Below are positions 1 through 6,028 of a DNA stretch of 7,379 nt, one piece after another. Positions within the stretch are counted from its first letter, which is position 1, and each line of letters opens with the position of its first letter. Origin of the DNA: JAAYZK01 sp964535025 (GTDB lineage Bacteria; Planctomycetota; Phycisphaerae; SM23-33; FEN-1343); assembly GCA_964535025.1 (NCBI GenBank), contig CAZHRW010000156.1:1-7379 (forward strand), written 5' to 3'. The position numbers and the translations under genes were made by a program. The notes beneath the pieces were generated by a model. The model was not told the origin of the DNA and ran no database searches. It was given only the letters and a program-made list of their open reading frames with translations.

Positions 1-47
1 TTCACTTTATTCACGGCAGCGCCAACTTTATTCATCCCGCCCTTCAT
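1..47 (-). CDS. possible start of a small unidentified protein, cut by the left edge
   Basis: An ATG at 47-45 on the minus strand opens a frame reading MKGGMNKVGAAVNKVK before it leaves the window. It has no stop in the part that can be seen. A weak purine run (GAAAGAAA) lies directly before the ATG rather than at normal Shine-Dalgarno spacing, and a second ATG lies at 35-33. The peptide holds the motif NKV twice, which reflects a 10-nt direct repeat in the DNA. Only 15 codons are visible, the family is not recognised and no function is proposed. It could equally be chance coding potential in a repeat-bearing, AT-richer stretch. Confidence 0.25.
   Translation of the reverse strand, partial: MKGGMNKVGAAVNKV
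4..34. repeat. 10-nt direct repeat ACTTTATTCA, two copies 21 nt apart
   Basis: ACTTTATTCA occurs at 4-13 and again at 25-34, a start-to-start distance of 21 nt, which is 7 codons or two helical turns. The spacing fits a short peptide repeat in the minus-strand frame starting at 47, or a pair of protein-binding half-sites. More copies may lie beyond the left edge. Confidence 0.4.
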
Positions 48-527
48 TTTCTTTCGCCGCGGCGGACGGCGGCCCACGCGGTTGTTTTTCCGGCCTTCAA
101 CTGTCACCGGTTATTTCGCCATTTTGCCCAACGCGGCATCTGAATTCGGATTATTCGGGTTTTATGCCGTTAAACTGGGTAAGCTGCGCAGTCTGCGGCG
201 TCCGGGTCGCCACAAAATTGACTCGCCGATTAACAAACTGAACGAATTGCGTAAGATTATGAAGCGCGCATTCAATTTTATTTGGCGACAGGATAGCGAA
301 ATGCGCCGGCTTGCCGTCTTTTGCAGCCGCGGCCTCGTAAACCCTTGCGAAATCTCAGTCGGCTCCCCGGCAAAGCGGCATCCAAGACGGCATCCTCTTC
401 GCCCGAAAAATCGAAACTCGCGCATTGCGCGCGGCGGTTTTGCGGCCGCGCCTTAATGGACACCCCCTCCGCCGACGGCTGCCCGCGTTTGCCTCGCCTC
501 TCAGGTCTCGCGCCTCAAGCCTGCTGC
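48..527. other. gene-poor, less GC-rich stretch after the glycosyltransferase gene
   Basis: No reading frame here is persuasive. The longest, on the plus strand from a TTG at 82, has no ribosome binding site, no recognisable motif and an unlikely composition. The part from about 100 to 330 is clearly richer in A and T than the flanking genes. One GC hairpin is visible: 429-435 pairs with 445-451 (7 bp, 9-nt loop). It lies about 75 nt past the stop of the minus-strand gene ending at 528 and lacks a T-tract on either strand, so it is not called a terminator. Nothing else is recognised. Confidence 0.5.
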
Positions 528-2300
528 TTATGCCGACAGCGCCCCCAGGTCGCTGAGCTCTTCGGTGCGCTGGAGGGCGGGCATGACGAAGCGGGTGACG
601 ACGTTCTGCCAGTCCATCTGGGCGGCCAGCTTGGCGCCGGTGTCGATGAGCTCGGCCATCTGCTCGTCGGTGCGGGGGAGGCGCTCGACCAGGGCGGCGG
701 CGAGGCGACGGCCTTCGGCGGCTTCGACGGGGTCGCGCTGCCAGGTGTCGATGGCGAGGGCCTCGCGGATGGTGACGTCGCGGCCGAGACGGGTGAAGTT
801 GCCCTCGAGGACCGTCGGGACCGGCCGCCCGCCGGCGATGGTGTTGACGAAGCCCATGCAGCCGCACACGTTGGAGGGCACGCAGATAGCCCCGAAGCTG
901 AGCGGCTCGAGCTGGCTGATGCCGAACGGCTCGTAGACGCTCATGCCGAACTCGACGTCGGTGCCCTGGCGGATGTCGGCGAAGCTCATCTCGGCGGGCA
1001 TGCGGTCGCCGCACAGCTCGCGGGTCCAGCCGAACTGGTTGACCAGGACGACGCGGACGTTTTCGTGGTTGCGGTTGAAATTCTCGAACAGCGCCAGCAG
1101 CCCCTCCTCGCCGCCGCACAGGTCCGGGTAGCCCACCTCGTGGTGGACCGGCCAGCCGTACACGCGTTCCATCTGTCGGACGTCCTGCGGCCGCCGCTGG
1201 CCGCCGAGCGAGCCGAGCAGGAAGTAGACGGCGTGTTCGCCGCGCCGCTGCAGGAGCGGGTCCATTTCGTGGAGGACCCGCAGGTCGCGCCACATGGCTT
1301 TGCTGAGCACGGGGCGGGCGACGTGGGTGCAGATCCACTCGGGGCGGACGCCGAAGAGGTTCTCGGCGTAGTCGGTCATGCGGGCCTTGTTGGTCCGCTT
1401 GGTGGCCAGGTCGATCCGCCGGGCGGGGATGCCGTTGTAGACCAGGTCGATCGGCAGCGTGCGGAAGTGCGGATCGAGCACCCGCAGTTCCTTCTCGACG
1501 TAGTCGCCGACGGCGAAGACGTGGTCGAGGTACCTCGCCGCCCGGACCAGGGGGTGCTTGAAGTGCGTGTTCACGGCGGGGAAGACCTCCTCGAGGATCC
1601 GCCCCTCGGCGAGCATCTTCTCCAAGACGTTATAGAACATCACGTCGTGGCCGTCGTGGAGCTCCACCAGCGGCCGCACGGAGGCCACCTCGTGGGCGTA
1701 GAAGACCGTCCGGCTGTTCCGCGCCCCGCTGAGGACCGCCTTCAGCGCCAGCGGGATGCCCATGTACTCGTGGGCGAGGTAGATCACCGGCTCGGTCGCG
1801 CGGTTGCCCGAGCCCAGGGCGTTGATCGCGTCGAAGGCCGGCTCGGCCATGCGGACGTACTCCTCGAACTCCCAGATCGACTCGAACGGCTGGCTGGGGA
1901 TGTGGAACTTTTTGAACAGCTCGGCCTTGAAGAGGTTCAGCCGGTTGATGTTGGTATGGAACACGTCGATCAGCAGCACCTCGACCTCGGCGGGCACCTG
2001 CCCGTAGGTCTCCTGGAAGGTGCGCTTGCCGTAGATGATCCCGACGTCGTAGGACGACTGGACCGCGTGGAACAGCCGTCCGTAGTCGCCGGTGTCGATC
2101 CCGTCCAGGGCCGAGTAGAGCACCTCGCCGTCGGCGCCGAGCCGGTCGGGGCCGGTGGCGTCGTTGTTCAGCAGCGGCCCGACGAGCATCGTCCGGCTGA
2201 CCCGCTCCTGGTAGGCGCGCGTGGTGACCAGGCCGCCGATGACGGCGCCGATCCCCCCGATCTTCTCGACCGCTTCGTGGGTGATATGAACGACGTTCAT
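528..2300 (-). CDS. glycogen-synthase-like GT-B glycosyltransferase
   Basis: This 590-aa protein is read as a retaining GT-B glycosyltransferase of the glycogen/starch synthase type, which would transfer glucose from a nucleotide sugar to a growing alpha-1,4-glucan in the cytoplasm. The N-terminus begins MNVVHITHEAVEKIGGIG and contains the KxGG donor-binding signature (K13, G15, G16). The second Rossmann domain carries the E-x7-E catalytic motif as EPFGISQLE (E457 and E465). The motif resembles both the GT5 form (EPCGLTQ) and the GT3/GT4 form (EP-G---LE), so family and donor (ADP- or UDP-glucose) are not settled. An in-frame start lies upstream at 2393, but the start at 2300 is preferred: it has AGGAAAGG 6 nt upstream and begins exactly at the conserved beta strand. 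There is no signal peptide or membrane segment. No other glycogen gene is adjacent. The glycosyltransferase call is firm; the glycogen synthase role is probable. Confidence 0.85.
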   Translation of the reverse strand: MNVVHITHEAVEKIGGIGAVIGGLVTTRAYQERVSRTMLVGPLLNNDATGPDRLGADGEVLYSALDGIDTGDYGRLFHAVQSSYDVGIIYGKRTFQETYGQVPAEVEVLLIDVFHTNINRLNLFKAELFKKFHIPSQPFESIWEFEEYVRMAEPAFDAINALGSGNRATEPVIYLAHEYMGIPLALKAVLSGARNSRTVFYAHEVASVRPLVELHDGHDVMFYNVLEKMLAEGRILEEVFPAVNTHFKHPLVRAARYLDHVFAVGDYVEKELRVLDPHFRTLPIDLVYNGIPARRIDLATKRTNKARMTDYAENLFGVRPEWICTHVARPVLSKAMWRDLRVLHEMDPLLQRRGEHAVYFLLGSLGGQRRPQDVRQMERVYGWPVHHEVGYPDLCGGEEGLLALFENFNRNHENVRVVLVNQFGWTRELCGDRMPAEMSFADIRQGTDVEFGMSVYEPFGISQLEPLSFGAICVPSNVCGCMGFVNTIAGGRPVPTVLEGNFTRLGRDVTIREALAIDTWQRDPVEAAEGRRLAAALVERLPRTDEQMAELIDTGAKLAAQMDWQNVVTRFVMPALQRTEELSDLGALSA

Positions 2301-2306
2301 CCGAAT

Positions 2307-2314
2307 CCTTTCCT
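2307..2314 (-). promoter_or_regulatory. ribosome binding site of the glycosyltransferase gene
   Basis: On the minus strand AGGAAAGG lies 6 nt before the ATG at 2300. It decides the start in favour of 2300 over the 31-codon longer frame, whose extra residues look like translated non-coding sequence. Confidence 0.65.
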
Positions 2315-2359
2315 GCTGGTACTCTCCGACCCGGCAGCCGCAATCGCGGCCGCTCCAGG

Positions 2360-2386
2360 GATATACATCGGCACGGACGGCGTCAA
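2360..2386 (-). promoter_or_regulatory. possible promoter of the glycosyltransferase gene
   Basis: On the minus strand TTGACG (2386-2381) is followed after 15 nt by TATATC (2365-2360). The boxes are good but the spacer is short for a sigma-70-type promoter. It would give a leader of roughly 50 nt before the ATG at 2300. This is suggestive only. Confidence 0.3.
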
Positions 2387-2457
2387 AGACCACCTTGCCC
2401 GCCCGAAGCGCCGCCGCCGGGGAGGTTTTTTGCCTGTACCGCCCGCGGTGACCGGCC

Positions 2458-2463
2458 TATAAT
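2458..2463 (+). promoter_or_regulatory. -10 box (TATAAT) upstream of the phosphoesterase gene
   Basis: A perfect TATAAT stands 50 nt before the GTG start at 2514, in sequence that is otherwise very GC-rich. There is no good -35 box at 16-18 nt. TTGCCT at 2430-2435 is 22 nt away, which is too far. The predicted transcript would start near 2470 and carry a leader of about 44 nt. Confidence 0.45.
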
Positions 2464-2482
2464 GCGTCTTTGTTCATCTTTC

Positions 2483-2497
2483 GGCGCCTGCGGCGCC
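2483..2497 (+). promoter_or_regulatory. GC hairpin in the predicted 5' leader of the phosphoesterase gene
   Basis: GGCGCC at 2483-2488 pairs with GGCGCC at 2492-2497 around a 3-nt loop (TGC), giving a compact 6-bp all-GC stem. It ends one base before the GGAAAG that probably serves as ribosome binding site (2499-2504), so it could affect translation initiation. No T-tract follows, so it is not a terminator. It matches no riboswitch class that I recognise. Confidence 0.4.
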
Positions 2498-2513
2498 TGG
2501 AAAGCGTTGGCTC

Positions 2514-3353
2514 GTGAGCGACATTCCTATTCTCTGCATAGGCGACGTGGTCGGCAAGCCCGGCCGCGAGGTTCTCGCCGAGAAGCTTCCCGGTCTGATC
2601 GACGCGCGGAACATCGGCCTGGTCGTCTGCAACGCCGAGAACGCCGCCGGCGGGTCGGGCCTGACCGCGGAGATCTTCACCAGGCTGCTCGACGCGGGGG
2701 TCGACGTGGTCACCCTCGGCGACCATGCCTTCCGCAAGAAGCAGATCATCCCCACCCTCGAGACCAGCGACCGGATCGTCCGCCCGGCGAACCTGGCGGT
2801 GGCGGCGGCGGGCCGGCGATGGACCGCCGTGGCGACCAAGGACGGCACCGACCAGGCCGCCGTCGCGTCGGTGCTCGGGCAGATGTACATGAAGCCCGCC
2901 GACTCGCCCTGGACCGCCGTCGACCGCCTCGCCAGGGAGATCCCCGCCGACATCAGGCTGCGAATCTTCGACTTCCACGCCGAGGCCTCCAGCGAGAAAA
3001 TCGCCATGGGCCGCCACCTCGACGGCCGCGCGACGATCGTCTTCGGTACCCACACCCACGTGCCGACCGCCGACGCGTGCATCCTGCCCGGCGGCACCGC
3101 CTACATCTCCGACGTGGGCATGACCGGCCCCTACGACAGCGTCCTCGGCCGCCGGACCGACCGCGTCCTCAAGAGCCTCCTGACCGACATGCCCACCTTC
3201 TACGAAGTCGCCACCGGCGACCCCCGCCTGTGCGGCATCCTGGTCACCGCCGACACGCGCACCGGACGCGCCACAACCATCGAACGCATCGAGATCCGAG
3301 GCGAAACCAGGCCCGGACGCCCCTACGACAAGCTCGACGGGATGGGCGGCTAG
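2514..3353 (+). CDS. ymdB: YmdB/TIGR00282-family metallophosphoesterase
   Basis: This 279-aa protein covers the whole family length. Members are dinuclear-metal phosphodiesterases; Bacillus subtilis YmdB hydrolyses 2',3'-cyclic nucleotides and influences sporulation and biofilm choices. The metal and catalytic residues are visible in order: D11 in IGDVVGKPGR, E42 and N43 in CNAENAAGG, D70-H71 in TLGDHAFR, H155 in FDFHAEASSEK, and H180 and H182 in GTHTHVPTAD. The position usually filled by Asn in a GNH motif is Asp here. The GTG start is chosen because the first beta strand follows at once, and GGAAAG lies 9 nt upstream. The protein appears cytoplasmic, with no signal peptide or membrane helix. 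The gene diverges from the glycosyltransferase and converges on the response regulator with a 42-nt gap. Family membership is clear; the physiological substrate in this organism is unknown. Confidence 0.92.
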   Translation: MSDIPILCIGDVVGKPGREVLAEKLPGLIDARNIGLVVCNAENAAGGSGLTAEIFTRLLDAGVDVVTLGDHAFRKKQIIPTLETSDRIVRPANLAVAAAGRRWTAVATKDGTDQAAVASVLGQMYMKPADSPWTAVDRLAREIPADIRLRIFDFHAEASSEKIAMGRHLDGRATIVFGTHTHVPTADACILPGGTAYISDVGMTGPYDSVLGRRTDRVLKSLLTDMPTFYEVATGDPRLCGILVTADTRTGRATTIERIEIRGETRPGRPYDKLDGMGG

Positions 3354-3395
3354 GAACGGCAACGGTCGAACCTGTCCGATATTCGCTGTTCACCC

Positions 3396-4793
3396 CTACT
3401 GCCCGTCATTCATCATCCCGTATTTCCGCATCTTCTTGTACAGCGTCGTCCGGTTGATCTGCAGCTCCGCGGCCGTCGCGGCGCGGTTGCCGCCGTTGCG
3501 CCTGAGGGCGGCCTGGATGATCTCGCGCTCCGGGGCGGCGAGGGCCTCGACGAGACTCATGGGGCGATCCTCGTTGACGGCGACGAGCGGCTCGTCGGGG
3601 GCGGCGGCGACGGTCTCGGGCAGGTCCGCACGGCCGATCCGGCCGGTGCGGCACAACAGGACCGCCCGCTCGATGCAGTTCTCCAGCTCGCGGACGTTGC
3701 CCGGCCAGGGGTAACGCTGGAGACAGTCGATCGCCTCGGCGTCGAACCCGGCGATCTCCTTGGACGCCTCGTCGGCGTACCCGCTCAAGAAGTGCCGCGC
3801 CAGCAGCGGGATGTCCCCCGGCCGCTCCCGCAGCGGCGGCAGCTCGATGTTCACGACGTTGACCCGGTAGTACAGGTCCTCGCGGAATCGCCCCGCCGCC
3901 ACCTCCGCCCGCAGGTCGGCGTTGGTCGCCAGGACCACCCGCACGTCGACGCTGCGGGTCTCGTTCGAGCCGACCGGCTCGAAGCACCGCTCCTGCAGGA
4001 CCCGCAGCAGCTTCACCTGCAGCGCCGGCGAGGCCGTGGCGACCTCGTCGAGGAATATCGTCCCCTCGTCGGCGGCGGCGAACTTGCCCTCGGTGGCGCC
4101 GGCGGCCCCGGTGAACGCGCCGGCGGCATGGCCGAACAGTTCGCTTTCCAGCAGCGTCTCCGGCAGCGAGCCGCACGCGACCTCGATGAACGGCCCGTCG
4201 GCACGGCCGCTGTGGGCGTGGATCGCCCGCGCGACGAGGCTCTTGCCCGTGCCGCTCTCGCCGGTCATGAGGACCGTCGACCGGCTGTCGGCGACGGCGG
4301 TGATCAGCTCGAAGATCTTGAGCATCCGGTGGTCGCCGCCGATGATGCTGTCGAAGCTGTAGCGGGCCTCGAGCTGCTCGCGCAGCCGGCGGTTCTCGGC
4401 GATGAGCTTCTGCTGCTGGCAGGCCCGCCGGACACACCAGCGGACGTCGTCGTCGACCACCGGCTTGGTGAGATAGTCGTACGCCCCCAGCTTGATCGCC
4501 TCCACCGCCGACTCGATCGTGCCGTACCCGGTGACCAGGATCACCACCACGTCGGCGTGGTTCTTGCGGATGTACCGCAGCAGGTCCAGGCCGCCGGCCC
4601 GCGGCATCGAAACGTCCGAGATCACCACCTCGAACTGATCGCCGCTGAGCGCCTGCACCGCCGCGGCGACCGTTTCGACGGCGACGACCTCGTAGCCTTC
4701 CTCGCGCAGGAAGGCCCCGAGCGACTCGAGGATGATCGGGTCGTCGTCAACCAGCAGAAGGCGTTCGCCCGCGGTGGGCGCCGGATCATCCAT
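3396..4793 (-). CDS. NtrC-family sigma-54-dependent response regulator
   Basis: This 465-aa protein has the full NtrC arrangement. The receiver domain (about 10-125) carries acidic residues D16-D18, phospho-acceptor D60 in VISDVSMP, T88 and K110. An AAA+ domain (about 147-385) follows, with Walker A GESGTGKS at 178-185, an intact GAFTGA sigma-54 contact loop at 225-230, Walker B GTIFLDEV at 244-251, and the REDLYYR and WPGNVRELEN sensor motifs. A Fis-type helix-turn-helix lies at the C-terminus (about 425-460, NRAATAAELQINRTTLYKKMRK). It should hydrolyse ATP to open sigma-54 promoter complexes once phosphorylated. The ATG at 4793 overlaps the end of the kinase gene by 8 nt (ATGGATGA), so the two are probably translationally coupled. 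Its target promoters are not visible here. The 3' end converges on the phosphoesterase gene, with no clear terminator between them. Confidence 0.95.
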   Translation of the reverse strand: MDDPAPTAGERLLLVDDDPIILESLGAFLREEGYEVVAVETVAAAVQALSGDQFEVVISDVSMPRAGGLDLLRYIRKNHADVVVILVTGYGTIESAVEAIKLGAYDYLTKPVVDDDVRWCVRRACQQQKLIAENRRLREQLEARYSFDSIIGGDHRMLKIFELITAVADSRSTVLMTGESGTGKSLVARAIHAHSGRADGPFIEVACGSLPETLLESELFGHAAGAFTGAAGATEGKFAAADEGTIFLDEVATASPALQVKLLRVLQERCFEPVGSNETRSVDVRVVLATNADLRAEVAAGRFREDLYYRVNVVNIELPPLRERPGDIPLLARHFLSGYADEASKEIAGFDAEAIDCLQRYPWPGNVRELENCIERAVLLCRTGRIGRADLPETVAAAPDEPLVAVNEDRPMSLVEALAAPEREIIQAALRRNGGNRAATAAELQINRTTLYKKMRKYGMMNDGQ

Positions 4794-5838
4794 CGCCGGT
4801 CTCCTCGGCCCCCGCCGTTTCGTGCGGCAGCGCGATCGTCACGACGGCCCCGCCGCCGGCGGTATTGGCCAGGGCGATCGTGCCACCGGCGCGGGTGACG
4901 ATATCGCGGCAGATGCCCAGCCCCAGCCCCGTGCCCGCCCCGTCGGCCTTGGTCGAATAGAACGGCTCGAAGGCCTTTTCACCGGCAAGGGCTTCGGGGG
5001 AGAAACCCGGTCCGGTATCGGCCACGGTGATCAGCTCGCGCCGCCCGTCGCAGCCGGCCGCGATCGTCAGACGTCCGCCGCCGTCCATGGCGTCGACGGC
5101 GTTGCGGATGAGGTTGCACAGCACCTGGAACACCTCGCCGGCCACGCGGCAGCGGTCGCCGCCCGCCAGGTCGCAGACGACCACGACGTTCTTGGCCTCG
5201 ACGGCCGGGGCCATCACGTCCAGGGCCTGCTCAACGGCCGCCCGCACCGTCTGGCGGTGGCCGTCGCGTCCGGCCGAGCGGGAGGCATCGAGCAGCCCGG
5301 CGACGATCCGCCCCATCCGGTCGAGCCCGTCGCGGGCCTTGGCGATGTGTGCCAGGGCCCTGTCACCCTCGTCGGCGGCGACCGCCCGGGCGGCCAGGCC
5401 CAGGAACCGCCCGATGCCGTCCAGGGGGTTGTTCAGCTCGTGGGCGACGTTCGCCGCCAGCTTGCCCACCGCGGCCATCCGCTCGCTGGCCGCCAGCCGC
5501 CGCTGGACGCTCAACCGGTCGCTCACGTCGGCGATCATCACCGCGGTCACCGGCGGCGCGCCCTCCAACCGTCGCAGGCGGACCTCCACGGACCGCACGG
5601 CCCCATCCGGCGTCGTCAGGCGCAGCGGCCCCCGCCGCACCGCCGGCCGTCCAGCCGGATCGAGACCGGCATCGCCGCCCAGCGCCGCCCCGACCGCCTC
5701 CAGGCGGTCAGCCTCCGGCAACCACTGCGCCGCCAAACGGTTGCGCCAGCGCACCCGCCCGGCCTCGTCGGCGACCATGACCGCCACCGACAACGTCTCC
5801 AGCACGGCCTCAGCAACTTCACGCGGGCGGGTGTCCAT
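4786..5838 (-). CDS. soluble PAS-domain sensor histidine kinase (NtrB-like)
   Basis: With the start at 5838 the protein is 350 aa. A PAS-like domain (about 8-110) is followed by a HisKA segment with H-box VAHELNNPLDGI (H133 as phospho-acceptor). The HATPase domain has an N-box with N242, N246 and D249, a G1 box at D273-G277, an F-box FEPFYSTK from 289, and a G2 box GTGLGLG at 301-307. It has no membrane segment or signal peptide, so it should sense a cytoplasmic cue or partner and phosphorylate the response regulator encoded directly downstream. A TTG at 5904 would add 22 residues, but that extension translates the palindrome and looks non-coding. The ATG at 5838 has no Shine-Dalgarno sequence; a GATAAT box 7 nt upstream suggests a leaderless message. 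Exact start is uncertain, identity is firm. Confidence 0.92.
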   Translation of the reverse strand: MDTRPREVAEAVLETLSVAVMVADEAGRVRWRNRLAAQWLPEADRLEAVGAALGGDAGLDPAGRPAVRRGPLRLTTPDGAVRSVEVRLRRLEGAPPVTAVMIADVSDRLSVQRRLAASERMAAVGKLAANVAHELNNPLDGIGRFLGLAARAVAADEGDRALAHIAKARDGLDRMGRIVAGLLDASRSAGRDGHRQTVRAAVEQALDVMAPAVEAKNVVVVCDLAGGDRCRVAGEVFQVLCNLIRNAVDAMDGGGRLTIAAGCDGRRELITVADTGPGFSPEALAGEKAFEPFYSTKADGAGTGLGLGICRDIVTRAGGTIALANTAGGGAVVTIALPHETAGAEETGDG

Positions 5839-5845
5839 CGGGAGG

Positions 5846-5851
5846 ATTATC
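5846..5851 (-). promoter_or_regulatory. -10-like box GATAAT directly before the kinase start
   Basis: Minus-strand GATAAT ends 7 nt before the ATG at 5838, which would put the transcription start at or next to the first base of the codon. This fits the missing Shine-Dalgarno sequence. There is no convincing -35 box at 17 nt; the sequence there is GAAACA. Confidence 0.35.
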
Positions 5852-5878
5852 GGCGTTTTCGAAGGGGATGTTTCCCAA

Positions 5879-5906
5879 AGGCAACACGTGTTGCCTGGAG
5901 GCAACA
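5879..5906. repeat. 18-bp perfect palindrome plus a third half-site upstream of the kinase gene
   Basis: AGGCAACACGTGTTGCCT at 5879-5896 is a perfect palindrome. The half-site GGCAACA recurs at 5900-5906, so TGTTGCC (5889-5895) can pair with either neighbour. The second pairing has a 4-nt loop. The site lies 40-70 nt upstream of the kinase ATG, which suits an operator, and only 7 nt from the left end of the insertion sequence, which suits a structured target site. The binding factor is unknown. Confidence 0.55.
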
Positions 5907-5908
5907 GA

Positions 5909-5913
5909 GGCTG
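5909..5913. repeat. left copy of the GGCTG pentamer flanking the insertion sequence
   Basis: GGCTG lies directly outside the left end of the element and is found again at 7375-7379 outside the right end. IS110-type elements keep a short core shared by target and circle junction, so the pair probably contains that core. The exact crossover bases cannot be fixed from one copy. Confidence 0.5.
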
Positions 5914-5919
5914 GAGAAG

Positions 5920-5936
5920 CTATGAAAGCCGGGTCT
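5920..5936 (+). repeat. left subterminal inverted repeat of the insertion sequence
   Basis: CTATGAAAGCCGGGTCT matches the reverse complement of 7357-7372 except for one extra A in the AAA run. Six bases separate it from the inferred left border. Confidence 0.75.
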
Positions 5937-6014
5937 CCCGGCCGGCGGCATTTTGCGGGATCATAGTCCCATTCTTAGCGGGCTGATCTCGTGGATCGCC
6001 CCGGACCGACGGAC

Positions 6015-6020
6015 AAGGAG
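6015..6020 (+). promoter_or_regulatory. ribosome binding site of the recombinase gene
   Basis: AAGGAG lies 8 nt before the first ATG of an ATGATG pair. This spacing favours the ATG at 6029 over the one at 6032. Confidence 0.7.
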
Positions 6021-6028
6021 ACCCGACG

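Noticed and set aside
429..451. Terminator hairpin for the glycosyltransferase gene
   Set aside because: The 7-bp GC stem is real, but it is about 75 nt past the stop and has no T-tract in the direction of transcription.
82..456. 124-aa plus-strand frame in the left gene-poor region
   Set aside because: TTG start without a ribosome binding site, no motif, and a composition typical of translated non-coding DNA.
2398..2431. Rho-independent terminator before TTTTTT at 2426-2431 on the plus strand
   Set aside because: The upstream GC-rich sequence gives only a 4-5 bp stem with a long loop, and no gene on that strand ends there.
321..2462. 713-aa open frame on the plus strand opposite the glycosyltransferase gene
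   Set aside because: It is an antisense shadow of a GC-rich gene: low-complexity composition (D, V, L, G, H, A), no motif, and it covers the whole of a well-supported gene.
5879..5896. Sigma-54 (-24/-12) promoter inside the palindrome (GG...GC)
   Set aside because: GG and GC are separated by 11 nt instead of the strict 10, and the bases between do not fit the consensus, so the palindrome explains the pattern better.
3792..5925. Long plus-strand open frames opposite the regulator and kinase genes (3792-4898, 4732-5925)
   Set aside because: They have the same GC-driven antisense pattern, with no recognisable domain, while the minus strand carries complete catalytic motif sets.
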